DNA of 64,000 nt from Cristatella mucedo (taxonomy: Eukaryota; Bryozoa; Phylactolaemata; Cristatellidae). How positions within the stretch are numbered: the stretch's first letter is position 1; each line of letters starts with the position of its first letter. Made by a program: the position numbers and the translations under genes. The stretch is from the NCBI GenBank assembly GCA_009760855.2, contig WPIO01000035.1:247501-311500 (forward strand), in the 5' to 3' direction. The notes beneath the pieces are model-generated. The model saw only the letters and a list, made by a program, of their open reading frames with translations, did no database searches and had not been told where the DNA came from. Shown piece after piece: positions 1 to 12,436 of this stretch.

Positions 1-97
1 ATTGATGCGTCCACATCGAAGTGCTCTTCGTCCCGCCTTTTCGGGAGCGTTATATAATATTGCCCTTCTCTTAGAAAGACGACTCGCAGGATGTGTG

Positions 98-403
<306 letters not shown>

Positions 404-406
<3 letters not shown>

Positions 407-773
407 TCACTCACTCCCTCATGATCCCACGATTGGTACCGATCCAATGACTTTCTATGAGGCAGAGACTCGCCAGGGTCATTATGCTCTCAGCTGCCTT
501 CAGTACGGCTGCCGTCGAGCTGCCCGCAGGTCGGAGCGGTCGTTTCGATCGAATAGAAAACTTCGTGGCAGGCCCGGTAATTTGTTAGCCAGATGGAATC
601 CCAGGTAGGCTGCGAGTCAACAGGAGCACTCCGTAGTCATTGGCCGGCCCGTGCCAGCAGCAGGAGGTTGTTATCCAAATTTGCAAACGATTATGGATTG
701 AGCATAGCGGTTGAAGCAACGCAAAGGAGCCTTTATTAAGCTGCTGGGGACCGATCGCACGAGGCACACAGCT
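404..773. other. No feature recognised
   Basis: Unique-looking sequence with no convincing exon or repeat. Confidence 0.5.
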
Positions 774-1135
774 ACGAACTCTACCACTAACTCCACAAAG
801 CCACTATGACTAAGTGACCGTTATGGCGGCGAGCTTTCCCTAGCATTGTCAAAGTCCAAGCCGCTTCCTTTCGCGTGCATGCGGTAGCTGGCACACCCCA
901 TCTCACGTAACAGAGAGAAAGTGTGAAACACAACCAAGTCAGGAGGGCAGTTGAGGAAGTGAGCAGCTCACGACGGCTAGGAAGAATGGGTTTGCCTGAG
1001 TTGGCAGAAGATGAGATATCGTGCTGAAGGAATTGTGGAAGTGACTTTTGCAGCCAAGGACACAAAAAAAGTATCCGTCGCCAGCAGTCTTGAAGTAACA
1101 ATATCGTGACTTCTCCTGGCTTGCCGCCGTCTTGT
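774..1135 (-). mobile_element. Second LINE family, C-terminal ORF remnant (copy 1)
   Basis: On the minus strand it reads LQKSLPQFLQ and neighbouring residues, a decayed form of the [20 protein letters not shown] ending of non-LTR ORF2. It aligns base by base with 55470-55820 (shared agagaaagtg, gtcaggag.gcagttgagg, ttgtggaagtga). Confidence 0.6.
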
Positions 1136-1158
1136 CTGCCAGTCGCTTGCTGTATATA

Positions 1159-1291
1159 ATTCATTTGTATAGCGCCCCAAGAGAACTTAATCTCTGTTCA
1201 GGCGCTTCACTTATGCCTCGGGGCTCGAGGCCATGACCTCAGCCAGACCTTGGTCGGGGCAAGCACCTTAACCGCTGGACCAAACCAGCTG
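1159..1291 (-). mobile_element. SINE family B copy
   Basis: Antisense: attcatttgtatagcgcccc, agagaacttaatctctgttc, aggcgcttc (the LINE-like 3' hairpin), then the B box region gggctcgagg and A box ccgctggaccaaaccagct. Confidence 0.92.
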
Positions 1292-1641
1292 TGTTCTTGC
1301 ACCGGTTGCTCACCAATCGAACAGTCAAACCTGACTTCGAGCATCTGAATGACCCAATGCAGTGACATCTCCCGAGCAGCACCTCAGGCCAACAGCTACT
1401 ATTACTGACGGGCGGTGCTTATACCAAGGTTAGGCTCAGAAACGGAAGTCATGAACCTGGCCTTGCAGGAAGGGGCAGGCTATGAACTGATTGGGCTGGC
1501 CATATGTGCAGAAGAGCCACGCCTTGCGAAATGCACCGCTCGTCGCGTGCAATTCTGTAACAGACGGCTAGTCAGGCTTTGCTCGTGTAGGATTGCACGC
1601 TTTGCACAGCACGTAGCATTCGCCGGGAGGTGTGTCGGGTG

Positions 1642-1665
1642 ACACGCACACACACACGCACACAC

Positions 1666-1729
<64 letters not shown>

Positions 1730-1765
1730 ACGCGCGCACACACACACACACACACGCGCACGCTC
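1642..1765 (+). repeat. (CA)n microsatellite with CG interruptions
   Basis: CACA runs interspersed with CGCA steps toward both ends. Confidence 0.98.
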
Positions 1766-2645
1766 GCGCGAGCGAGGGTGTGCATCACGCGGACACGTTC
1801 TCTCTCTGCTCTCGGTTCATCGTCATTAGCTCGATTTCGATACCGCCTGGCGGCCGTCGGCCGAAGTGATGACCTCGGGCTGGCCGGCGGCTGCTCGGCG
1901 CTGCCGCTAGCGGCGAGCAGCCGCCGGCACTTGGCACGTGCCGCTGCATGCGGCCTGCGTCAATATCCCAACACATCAAAGTAATCGCGGCGACAGCGAA
2001 GGCGATGCGGCTCCGCCCACTTGCCCCACCCCAATCCATCCAGCCAGCCTGCCTTGCCTGCCGGGCGGGCGGACTGGCCGCACAGGCGCTCTTGCTGTTT
2101 TGCTTCCGGTGGCGGATGGGCGCCACTCCAAGCCCTCGAACCGCTGCCCGCGAGATCTTCGTCGGCTGCTCTGAGATCGCGCGTGACCAGCAGCGAAGCA
2201 GCAGCGCAGCGATAAATAGTCCTTCTTCGGGTAGCCGTCGTGCACCGGCTGAACCTGTCGGCACGACCCAATCGACCCATCTCTTTTCCGGAGAAAACCG
2301 AGCTGACGTTTCCTTGAAGAGCCATCTTCTTCAGCCGGATTTCCGCTCAATGATGGATCGTGTGTGCGAGCGAGCGGGAGCTCAGGCCAGCTGAACTGAG
2401 GATCCGGTCCGGATCGCGGCTCCTAAAACGTCTCCTGATTTTTCGAACAAGATTTCAGGCCACCCAGTGCAGCCGGCTTCACGGTGAAGCCGGGGCTAGC
2501 AACTAATCAGTTTATCACCGTATCGTACAATGCTGCTCACTGAACCGCAAGAAACTTCAACGTAGCCTGACAAAAAACTAGTCCAGCCCAGTGAGCAGTG
2601 CTGCATTGCCAGTGACTTCGGCGTTGCTCAGAGCAACTCGGCGCC
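1766..2645. other. GC-rich stretch without a recognised gene
   Basis: Open frames on both strands, up to about 160 codons, overlap each other and show no family motif. They are explained by base composition. Confidence 0.5.
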
Positions 2646-2798
2646 CTGGTTCGGCCAGGGTTTAAGGTGCTTGCCTTCGATGACCGACGTCAAGATGAAT
2701 GCAATCGATGACCGAGGTCTCGGGCTAGAACCTTAGGGGCATATGCGAAGCGCCTGGATAGAGATTAATTTCTCTTAGGGCGCTATACAAATGAATTT
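2646..2798 (+). mobile_element. SINE family B copy, long variant
   Basis: ctggttcggccagggtttaa head, an extra ~30-base stretch (gtcaagatgaatgcaatcga), cgggctagaacc B box, then gaagcgcctggatagagatt and cttagggcgctatacaaatg end. Confidence 0.9.
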
Positions 2799-2940
2799 CG
2801 TTTTATAAATGTAATCCCGGTCTCTTGGCTTGCAACCTGGCCGAATCAGGAGTGGGGAATTATGCATGCCCGGAGCTATCCGGGTGTCTGAGATTGGTCG
2901 ACAGCCCTGCTAAAGCCGCAGGGCAGAGCGATCCTCGGAT

Positions 2941-3094
2941 CTCAGCCCGGGAGGTTAGGTGCTCGCTCTTCAAGGCCCTGAGGTCGTGGGTTCTATTCCT
3001 GCAGCAGGCAATCTTTTAGTACCCACTGCAAGCGGTGGTGATAGCTGTAAAGGCTCTTCTGCCGCTGTACAAGTAGAGGCTGTAAAATCAGCTG
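2941..3094 (+). mobile_element. SINE family A copy
   Basis: tRNA-like B box (gtgggttctattcctg, decayed), then the family body ggtgatagctgtaaaggctc ttctgccgct and the terminal ctgtaaaatcagctga. Confidence 0.85.
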
Positions 3095-3723
3095 ACCGTT
3101 GCTTCTTCACCTTTTCCAAACGACACGAGTGAGAGCAGGTGCCATTTTAATGCAGGTCGACTGGTGCCACTTGACTACGGTGCCTGCACAATGGAGAACG
3201 AATGTGGATTTGAAAATATCCCGAGTCATCGAAGGCTGTCTCTTCTGCAGCGGACCTGTGGGAAGAGAAATTTCGCCTCGAGCCAGATGGTTGGCAGGGC
3301 CAAAGCCACTAGTACCACTAGAGCGAACACTGAACGTTAGATTTTGCTTTAAGAAAATATATCACATCACCACTCGCTTGCTCGTGCTGAACCCTGGTGT
3401 TCTGCAATCGTGTATGTACACGTGCTTAATGGCAATTTAGAGCCGAGCTGCGACTATTAATTCTGCTGCGGTCATCGACCAGAGCTCGAGTGACCTATTT
3501 ACAGTTCGACTTTCAAAAGTCGAGACAGATAGGGATAATGACACACGAATACACACGAAAATACATAACACACACAAACGCACGTCCGTGCTCGTTTGGT
3601 CACACTCACGTGCTTCACAGACACTCCAGTGCGCACGCACGAACGCACCTGTGAAATCGCTGCAGCCTAGACTAGGCAACGAAACTGAGTGAAATCACTT
3701 GTGACCTGCAGCAGCGGTTGCAA
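3095..3723. other. No gene recognised
   Basis: Contains a short CA-rich patch at about 3540-3620 only. Confidence 0.5.
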
Positions 3724-3875
3724 CGGACGAGTGAAAGGCTGGCCCGCTCTCCACGACCGAGGTCGTGGGTTCGAATCTCCCAGTGGGTGATTCCGCCATT
3801 GCCAACTGCAAGCCGTGTCGAAAGCCGTTTAGGCTCTTCTGCCGCTATACAAATGAGGCTGTTAAATCAGCTAAT
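3724..3875 (+). mobile_element. SINE family A copy
   Basis: B box gtgggttcgaatctcc, body with aggctcttctgccgctatac and terminal ctgttaaatcagctaat. Confidence 0.88.
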
Positions 3876-4970
3876 AAAAAAGGCCCCGGAGCCCATGCTG
3901 TACAAGTGCTGTACAAAACGGTTCGAAAGACACTAAGCAAGAGCGGAAGCCTCTAGCAGTCGATGCTAGGAGGTTAAACACCTTACGTAAACTTTCACGG
4001 GGACCGCCGGAAACTATTACCCTATTTAGTCATCAGCAAATTCCAAATGATTCATGGGCAAATTCCGGCACGATTAAGCCTTTAGGCGTTGGCATGACTA
4101 GCTGTCTCTCTCTCTCTCTCCCTCTCTCGAAGCTCATTCAAGCTATTCAGCTTGTACTGGAAGTATCATGCAGACGGTGCGACGCAAGCAGTGAGCTAAT
4201 GGCTGCTCAGCACAGAACAAGGCCTAAAGTAGCATCGCTCTAGGTTATGCTGATCGGTCGCACCGTCAGTTCATTATTTATGAGGGTGACTTCCGGTGTC
4301 TTAGCAGACCAGCGTGCTGACCTTAGCTTTGAAAGCCGTACCCCAATCATAAGCACACGTCAGGGCACTTCCGATGGTCCTAAGCCATCACAGGCATTCT
4401 TCTAGTCGCTAATGACGTCACTTTTTCTTTTAAAAACGTCATCCTCTTTTTTACTTTTCCCTCCATGGTACTTTGAATCCGATTATAAATTATGACTGTG
4501 CCAGCATAAAATGTTATCTTTTACTGCTACCTGGAAGTACCCATATATGCAACACTATAAGATCAAATGAGTTTAACCAAAATTGAGTGTTTCCCAGTGA
4601 TGAGAGCTACCGTAATTGAGAAATAAGTACAGGTGTTAGAAAAGTATTAGAGACAAAAGTATGAGGCCAGTAAGATTGTAATCATACTGTTCTAAGACAC
4701 GTGGAAAAATCATATGCAACTTTATTCGTTCACTCCTTCCTCTTTGGCTGGCACCACTTTCGAGCTGCCCAGTCATACTAGGTTACAACTATGTTATATA
4801 ATGTAATTAATACTTGCGTTCAAGCGCCAATACCACAAAGGCATTATAGGGATCCGATGGGACATATGCAGTTCTCTCTTTAATAGCATACGTTTGTATG
4901 TGTACACAATATATACATATATACTGTATGTATGTGTACACTAATTAAAGCAAGAAAGTCCGTCATGCCG
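3876..4970. other. AT-rich stretch, no gene recognised
   Basis: A short CT run at 4105-4128 and ATATAC at 4905-4925. Stops are frequent in all frames. Confidence 0.5.
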
Positions 4971-5048
4971 CAAGATGGCGCACGTTCATCACTTGGCAAG
5001 ATGGGCCACTTCCGTCAAGCGGCAAGATGGCGAAGCGTTGTCTTCCGT
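4971..5048 (+). repeat. 26-bp tandem repeat of a YY1-like motif
   Basis: caagatggcg at 4971, caagatgggc at 4997 and caagatggcg at 5023 are spaced exactly 26 bp, with similar spacer bases. The core matches the known YY1 motif (CAAGATGGCGGC). Confidence 0.7.
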
Positions 5049-6734
5049 ACCGGAACTACTACGACTCAAGGAAGCGAGTCCCCAGGCTGCAGTGCGAGCT
5101 GCTCGTATATACCCAGCTAGACAGCACGTTGGGGTTATGCTTCTAACAACATGGTTACAACTCACACTTGACTTGACACTGGATTCACAGCGTCGGCTGT
5201 AAGTCCGGGAAATCCGGTTTCATGAGCAATTCAAGCCCACCTTGTGGCGATTGTGGCTGAGAAAGGATTCAGTATGGTGGGGGAATCGTCTCTAAATTGC
5301 AGTCCTCAGCTCCGTTCCAGTAACATTAAATATACTCCCTCACGTATGGTGCTATAGAAATGCATTATATTTTTTATTGTTTCGTATCACTATACTCGAT
5401 TTTACTCTAGCCTCTACGGGCGGTAAGGGGCTAGTACCGAGCCACCCGCAGCGCTGGCTGGAGCAAGTCAGATCAGCTTATTTCCCTCGTTTACCTTCAT
5501 GCCCACCGAAGAGGCTGTCGGCATCGCCGTCTGTCCGAAAGCCAGCTATGATAATAGAAAATAGTGTCTTGTTTTGGAACATGAGATTCCCTTTCTGACC
5601 TCAATCCTAGGCTTTTGGCCATCCCATTCTGAGTAGAGCAGTATTTTCTGCACGTTTCATGTATAGACTTTTAAACAAGCTTCAAGCGAACTTCACGCAT
5701 CGGCAATCATTCTAAATTTGTCACTTCCTATTATTGAGTCTCGTTCTCCTAATTCGACTATTATTATCGCTTGCTTCCTTATTGGGGCTGATTCTGCCGG
5801 CCCGCATCTACGGATGTGTCTCCGTCTGTAACTTCATAAAGACTAAGCGGGTATTACGCTGGAATACTGTGTAGCACACTTAAAGCCCAATTGGTACAAA
5901 CGGCAGCAAACAGGCTTGGTCTGGAGAGCGTGTGTACTCGGCCGACATTACAGCATTACATTGCAAGGCATGGCAGATCTCGAGTCGCTTTAGTGTGCCA
6001 CCATGACCTCTACTGGCCGGCATTGTCGTGCGAGGTCGCGCAAGGTCGAAAAAGCGACTTGATTCGATTGAAACGGCTGAGCAGGTTCTTCGCAGCGTGG
6101 ATGAGCGGCAACGGATAGTGACAGCGAGTGCTGAGGGAGTCGGGGGGGGGGAGCTGGGGAGCTAAGGCCCCGCCTCCCAATAGGTCTAGCTGAAGGCTGT
6201 GCTGTCGAAGCTCAGGAAGTACAGTCTCCCACTGTTATGTTACTGTGTCCCCTTAGCCCGCCCTTAGAGGTCCTACAGCCCTCTCTTGGGAGGACTTGGA
6301 GGACGGCTCCAGAGGCTCGTCGGGCCTTCGGGCGCAGATTCGAGGAGTCCATCTACAGGAAACCGTAACACTTTTTCGTAGATGGGTTGACACGAATGCT
6401 ATCCCGGCGCGAGCATTCGGTATGCAAGTCCCTCACGGTTAGTTTCCAGATGGGCAATCCATTCATTACTGGGGCGATCGTATTTCAGAGCTGCCGACGA
6501 GGCGAATTCTCGGTTGACAGGCTCGGCACCCAACTTCAGGCTCCTCAAATTGTGGTGCCCGTCTTCTTTGTAGACGAATTGCGAGTTTAGCTGCTCTAGT
6601 TCTCGGCTCCAGGCGCTGCTCTCGGCCAAGCTCCGGCCAAGCTTCCCAGCATGGAAAGTAGCATGTTTTTAAATGAGTTAAAGGAGCCTCAATCTGGGCC
6701 GCACCCCTTCCGATAGCTTCTTCATGTTGCTTCT

Positions 6735-6735
<1 letters not shown>
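5049..6735. other. No gene recognised
   Basis: Only short open frames. A G run at 6141-6150. Confidence 0.5.
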
Positions 6736-6830
<95 letters not shown>

Positions 6831-6878
6831 CGAGAGCGGGAGGGAGGGAGGGAAGGAGGGAGAGAGACAAAGAGAGAG
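6736..6878 (+). repeat. (AG)n microsatellite and purine-rich flank
   Basis: Pure AG to about 6824, then GGGA-type purine repeats. Confidence 0.98.
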
Positions 6879-6954
6879 GCGAGCGATTTTTTTTATAGAT
6901 GGAGTTACGTGCTGCCTGCCTTCAGTGCAGGCAGCCTTAAGCGGGCGCTGCTAC

Positions 6955-6956
<2 letters not shown>

Positions 6957-7005
<49 letters not shown>
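6957..7005 (+). repeat. (CT)n microsatellite
   Basis: About 24 CT units, complementary to the (AG)n tract 130 bp upstream. Confidence 0.97.
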
Positions 7006-7006
<1 letters not shown>

Positions 7007-7300
7007 GTCTGGCGTACGGCGGTCTTCTTTAATGCAGCGCCTAGAAAGGCTTCTTCTGGGCGGCGCTGCTTCGCTGCGGAAATTCAAACTTTGCCGAAAC
7101 GGCGTGTAACAACTCATCAGAGGGGGCTGGAAAACCTTGTCTTGTCGGAATCTTGTCGGCCGCTACTTCGACGGGCAGAATCGGAGTCTGCTCGCATTTC
7201 TTCTTAGAAGTAGCGAAAGAATTGTTTCGGAAGAGTGGCTAACCAGACGAGAGCAGCCGCAAGGTGGCGAACCTTCGAAGCAATATTGTGACAATAATAA

Positions 7301-7905
7301 GACATGAATCTAGCGCCCGAAGAGAACTATATCTCTTTCTAGCTACTTTCCGTATGCTGGAAAGGGTGCTGTCCATTCATTAGTGATAGCACGCCGGTCG
7401 CGGGGGGGGGAGAGGAGTCGGCACGCCTGAGCACACACACACACAAAGAGCAATTCACATGGACCCTGCAAATCCTGCGAGGAGCAGGTGCGTTTTAGCT
7501 CCTTTTCAAGCAAGCGTCGTCAAGTCAAGGGATGTCGTGACGTCAATCGGTAGTTCGTTCCCGGCTGTGTGAGCGTAGGCACTAAAGGCGCGGTCTCCGA
7601 AGGATTTGAGGTTGCTTAGAGACGCAGCTAGACTAATTGAGTCAGAAGAGCGAGCGATGCGATGCCTGGTCTGATTAAGAAATATTTCCGATCGTTGGAC
7701 CGGAACAAGAGAATGGAATGAAGGGACCTAAGAGTGAGAGTGGCAGAGACTTGAGGTTGACTCACTTCGCACAGTCGGGGCATGATGAAGGTGAAGGTCG
7801 GTGAGGAGAGGTTTGATTCGGCGACTCCGACTCTCACGGCAGTCAAATCTAGCTTCGGAGTTTTGCACAACCGGCAATCTTGCACAGCTTCATGGTAAAA
7901 CCCCA
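7301..7905 (-). mobile_element. L2-like LINE 3' end, degraded
   Basis: On the minus strand it holds LCKTPKLDLTAVRVGVAESN, the decayed form of VQNSAARLVCR..., and the nucleotide signature ggtctccgaaggatttgagg shared with the copy at 22.9-23.6 kb. The 3' hairpin region (tagcgcccgaagagaact) lies at 7310-7345. Confidence 0.75.
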
Positions 7906-8390
7906 GCAGAGGGAGCCATCAGCCCTAGATGGATGCTAAATAGGCATTGAGTGAGTGCGTATGGCTTGAGGCTTGTTTCAAGCCGGTCTCTTGGGATGAT
8001 CCTGTGGCTACGGAAAATGGCTAGACAAATTTACATTCTGTAGAGCAGCTATTCAAAAGCAGCGAAAACCTGACCGTCGCATACGTGCGTAAGCATTCGG
8101 CAAGGCAGTTCCGTTGGTGCTCTAGAGGGTGGGGCGGGCTCGCATCGAGACCAAATCGGCAGTACCTGAAGAGCGTTTAACTACACCAGTACGCTAGATT
8201 GGCTCAACTGCCCGATGGCCACCATGACTTTCTAGGAGGTGGCCGCCAGAATTAAGAATGTAAGAGTGTAGTACATTAATTACGTATAGACTCAACTGTG
8301 ATGCACGTCGTGTTCTTCTTCCGGTCTAGTGGTACGAAATATTTCTTTTGTGTGTTTATCGCCAAGTTGGGCTGGCAATTCCCATATATT
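7906..8390. other. No feature recognised
   Basis: Lies between the LINE remnant and a (CA)n tract. No coding or repeat match seen. Confidence 0.5.
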
Positions 8391-8522
8391 ACACACACAC
8401 ACACACACACTCACACACACACACACACACACGCACTCGCGCGCACGCACGCACACACTCACACACTCACACACACACGCACGCACTCGCGCGCACGCAC
8501 GCACACACACACACACACACAC
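8391..8522 (+). repeat. (CA)n microsatellite, interrupted
   Basis: CA repeats broken by CT and CGCG steps. The motif actcgcgcgcacgcacgcac occurs twice. Confidence 0.97.
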
Positions 8523-8755
8523 CAGGTTTCCATCCCTCAAGTATGACGTGAAAAATTTGCCTCGCGAGTTCGTCGTGCTCCTGCTTCTTCCTGGCAGTCT
8601 CTCCGGCGGCACGTTGTTGCTGGCGAGAACGCCTCTTTCTTTCCTCATCTGCAGCACGCCATTGCAACAGCCTCTTCTGGCGTCTGTCCGGCACGTTGTT
8701 GCTGGAAAGAACACCTTTTTCTGTCAGTTTCTTTTCTTTCAGGACTTTGCTTGGT
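8520..8755 (-). pseudogene. Charged ORF fragment with an internal duplication
   Basis: The minus strand reads [20 protein letters not shown] then [21 protein letters not shown] stretch around agcaacaacgtgcc occurs twice, about 75 bases apart, in different frames, giving [17 protein letters not shown] and [18 protein letters not shown]. Such Arg/Gln/Glu repeats are common in metazoan transposon proteins. I do not identify the family. It ends in a (CA)n tract. Confidence 0.3.
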
Positions 8756-9935
8756 CTTCATTCGAAAAGTGTACAGGGTGCGAATTCAAAGTCTGCCATT
8801 AACTGATTCGCTGCCATTTAACAAAGCCGGTAAACACAGAGTACAGCAGTGCAAATGTAAAACTCACTGTATGTTAAAAATCTGGCAGCTCTCTTACGTG
8901 CCAACTCAAGCCGATGCAAGCAGAGGCGCTCGGGCGACAGCAAAAGATGTCGTAGTGCAGGGGCCATAGTGCAGAGAAGTCAAGCTTCGGCCAGCCTTTG
9001 AACAACCTTCTTAAGTTCGCAGTCCTGTGAAGTTTCAGCATTTCAAAGTCTAATTTTAAATATGACCGCAGACGCACATTTGCAAATGATCTCCCCCTTC
9101 CCCACCCTTTTTTTGATCCTCATTATTGCTCTGTCCTCTTTGTATGGCTATGAAGGCACCTTTCGGCGTAAATACGAAGTCAGGGGCGGGCTACATGACT
9201 AGCTAAAATAGCTTATTATAGTGGTTGGTACGATGTATATGCATTACAAATGCATATATTTATGTATATTTTGTACTTGTACTCATGCTAAGTAGCTAAA
9301 AGTGTTCTCTATTTGTGCCGTAAGTCCTGCGATGTCTGTTTTTGGAAAAATGCCAGCGGCGGACTTGCATAAAAACCGAGCCTACGATTTGAAGAGCGCC
9401 TACGATTCGAAGAGCGAAGATTTTTATTGATCACATGCTAACACTATTGTGTACAGCAGCTGTCTATAAAATTTGTGTGGGTAACCAGTAGCAGCTTAAT
9501 GCTTGTAATGAAGCTACGATATTGGGTAAATAACATCTAAGCTATCTTTCCGAGTGCTATAACCCGAATTTAAAGACTTGTCCTCGTCAGATTTCTTCAA
9601 CCCAGTCGCACTGCTCTGTCCTGGCCTAATCAATGCTTGCTGTAAGATGGCAATTATCGATAATTACTTCATTCATGAACCTCTCGGCGAAAGCAGAGGG
9701 GCTAGAAACGTGCGCCGGTTTTCCGATGCTCTTTTGCATTGCGAAACTCGTAGCGTGAGTCTTAGCTCCATAAAAAACTGCATGCATACAAGTGTAGTGA
9801 AGCTGTGCCATCGTGTAACCACAGCTATTGCAGGGAAGATTTGTCATTTCTAATCCTAATGTGGGCCAACGTTTTCATTGTGCTATAAAGTAAAGATCAA
9901 ATAATAAGTAGGGCCATATTCCTTTCAGAGAGATA
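8756..9935. other. No feature recognised
   Basis: AT-rich with frequent stops. Confidence 0.5.
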
Positions 9936-10000
9936 CAGGGAGAGAGAGGGAGGGAGGAAGGGAGGGAGGGAGGGAGGGAGGGAGGGAGGGAGGGAGAGAG
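9936..10000 (+). repeat. (GGGA)n microsatellite
   Basis: GGGA units, purine-only on the + strand. Confidence 0.95.
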
Positions 10001-10803
10001 ACAGAAAGTTACATCGGCGACAAGCGCATTCCTCTTTTCTAGTGCACTCACATTTGATACCAGCTCGAAACCACATTGATAATAATAGGTAGCTCAGCAG
10101 CTGCAAGCGCTAGTGAAGAGCGTCGTTTGAGCCAAGAAGTGAGGCGATCGTAATGAAGATGATATGCGTGTGTGTACTGCACGGAATCTGAACTTGACAA
10201 TAAATGTTCAGGTGGTCTGTTGGCTCCCCTAAATTTATGATGATGCTTTATGTCAGGCACAGTCCTACTCCGGCCGGATACTTACGATCGGTACAAGAAA
10301 TAACTAGTACTTAAGGTGCTCTCTGCCATTACTCGATCGAAGGGTCATTTTTTGAATCACGCCAATTAATAATTCAACGAGGGACAGAAGATATCGAATC
10401 CCTTGCTGTCCACTTAGTTTGCTCTTAAGTCATCGTGCTTCACCGGTCATAGTATTTATTCCTCTGTTAGCGTTAGTCGGGTCTTTGGCTTTCAACGTAT
10501 TTTATCTGATTTTGTGTTATACCTTTGTGCAAACTGTTGTAGGACCCCTCATTCCACAACCAGCATTATTTAGCACGACAAGGTAGGAATTAAAATGACA
10601 CGGGAAGCTTCCGTTGTTGCACACCATATTTGATGTTGATTTTGTTCTATAAAACCCAGTTTTACTGATGGATTTATAATTTTGTGGGGGTTGAGCTCTA
10701 TGGCCTCCAGGGTCCTACACTCAAGTCGAGGTCGAAGACCCGCAGATCATTGCTTTACGTTGCCATTTAGAAAGCCCCAACTGCATAAATATAATTAAAT
10801 CCA
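10001..10803. other. No feature recognised
   Basis: AT-rich, no family match. Confidence 0.5.
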
Positions 10804-10937
10804 ATTCATTTGTATGGCTGCCTACGAGAACTTAATCTCTATTCAGGCGCATCACAAATGCCATGGGCTCAAACCTGCGACCTCGGTCATCAAATGCATT
10901 CACCTAGATCTTGGTGAGCACTTTTAACCACTGGGAC
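10804..10937 (-). mobile_element. SINE family B copy, long variant
   Basis: Antisense attcatttgtatggctgcct, gagaacttaatctctattca, ggcgcatc. The B box (ggctcaaacctgcgac) is decayed, and the extra central stretch catcaaatgcattcacct is present. Confidence 0.85.
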
Positions 10938-10982
10938 TTTTAACCAGGGCGGCACTCAATGGGGCAGGAAGTGTATGGGCAG

Positions 10983-11034
10983 AATAATCATAATAATAAC
11001 AATAATAATAACTATATTAATAGTAATAATAATT
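10983..11034 (+). repeat. (AAT)n-type microsatellite
   Basis: ataataataacaataataat and related units. No LINE hairpin is attached on either side. Confidence 0.85.
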
Positions 11035-12299
11035 AATGATCGCCATGAAGCTATCACGGTAGTTATAGACCCATCCCCAAAGCCGAGGTTATGCAAATGA
11101 GTAACAACAGATGCACAAAGAATTGCAGGATGGCCCACCGGAGTTCATTTCAAGTGGCTGGTCTGCAAGCGGTATAAGCAAACTATTACCAAAAAGACAT
11201 CTGACTGTTGCCATAGGGAGCGACTTCTGGCAGTCATTGCCAATGCACGCGGGCGAGCAGAGGTTGCTGATCGCCACCACCCAACACCGAGGTCACTACC
11301 AAACCTAGTTACTTGCAGCTTTGCACAGACCACTAACTACCTAGCTAGCACCGAGTCCTGACAACGAAGTCGTGCCACGAAGAGGCCTCTTCTCGGCAGC
11401 AGGGCAGCCAGAGGCAGCAGGCATCGCTGCAGTCTGCTGTACCTCTGAAGGGGATTAATTAAATGCTCGACAGTGCCAGCGCAGCCACGCCCAGGGCGAA
11501 TTATTTAATCATTAGCACGTGCACGTCTACAGCTGGGCAACCGGCTGCATTCGAGCAGAAGGGCTGCCATATGCCGTCTAGCTGGTCGAACCGACCCAAC
11601 GGCGAGTGTGGGAGCAGCTCAAAGGGAGGTGCTCTCGCGAATGTGAAGTGATGATGCAATGCCGGCAGCTCCCAGGTCAGCTCTGTTGCCATAGGCCGCT
11701 GTCCACCCAATCTACTCCTAGCAGGCAGCAGCCTTGAGCAGGAGCCAGAGGCAGCCAGATTAGCTGCTGCTGCTGCACCCTCCCCCCCCCCGGCCCCGAG
11801 CAAAGCAGCCGGCTTCATTTCACAGCAGCTGCAGCTGCAGCTGCTGTCTCCTAGAGCCGTCGGTGACTTCTTTGTTAGATCAGGAGCTGCTCTACACGCT
11901 GATCCTACCACTTGTACTACACCAAGGAGGTCGGAGCCGACACCGGACCTGCACAGCGTGGCCCTGCACCCGTGGCCCGGCTGCCCTGCAGAAGCCAGGC
12001 TCGAGGGCTCGAGGTACTCGCTAAACTGTGTCAAGTTTGCTAACGGCAGCGCCGCTAATGACACTCTGTCGATTGATGCATCCAACGTGCTTTTCTACCG
12101 GGGGGGGGGTGGGGTGGGTGGATGGCCATCGTGTTGCTGGGACTACCGGAGATTACATTTCTTAAGCTCCAACTGCCCGGTTCCACGAAACCCGTGGCCT
12201 TGACCGTGCACCAGCTGGTGCATCAAGAAAAAGCTAGAGCTCTCTCTTCTCTCACCTAATCTGTGTCTGCTGGATGTCCGATAGATTATTGAGTCCGGG
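11035..12299. other. No gene recognised
   Basis: A 194-codon minus-strand frame (11501-12085) is open but has no recognisable domain and overlaps open frames on the other strand. Confidence 0.45.
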
Positions 12300-12357
12300 C
12301 CCACCCACCCCACCCCACCCCCACCCCGACGGAGCAGCGCTCAACCCCGAGCTGCCA

Positions 12358-12435
<78 letters not shown>

Positions 12436-12436
12436 G
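12300..12436 (+). repeat. CACCC repeat followed by (CTGT)n
   Basis: CACCC units at 12300-12329 and about 20 CTGT units at 12357-12436. Confidence 0.96.

Noticed and set aside
3918-3975. Similarity between gcagtcgatgctag here and agcagtcgatgcta at 13184
   Set aside because: Only about 14 bases match and the flanks differ, so it is probably chance.
11501-12085. 194-codon minus-strand frame
   Set aside because: GC-rich composition explains its length. It overlaps open frames on the other strand and shows no motif.
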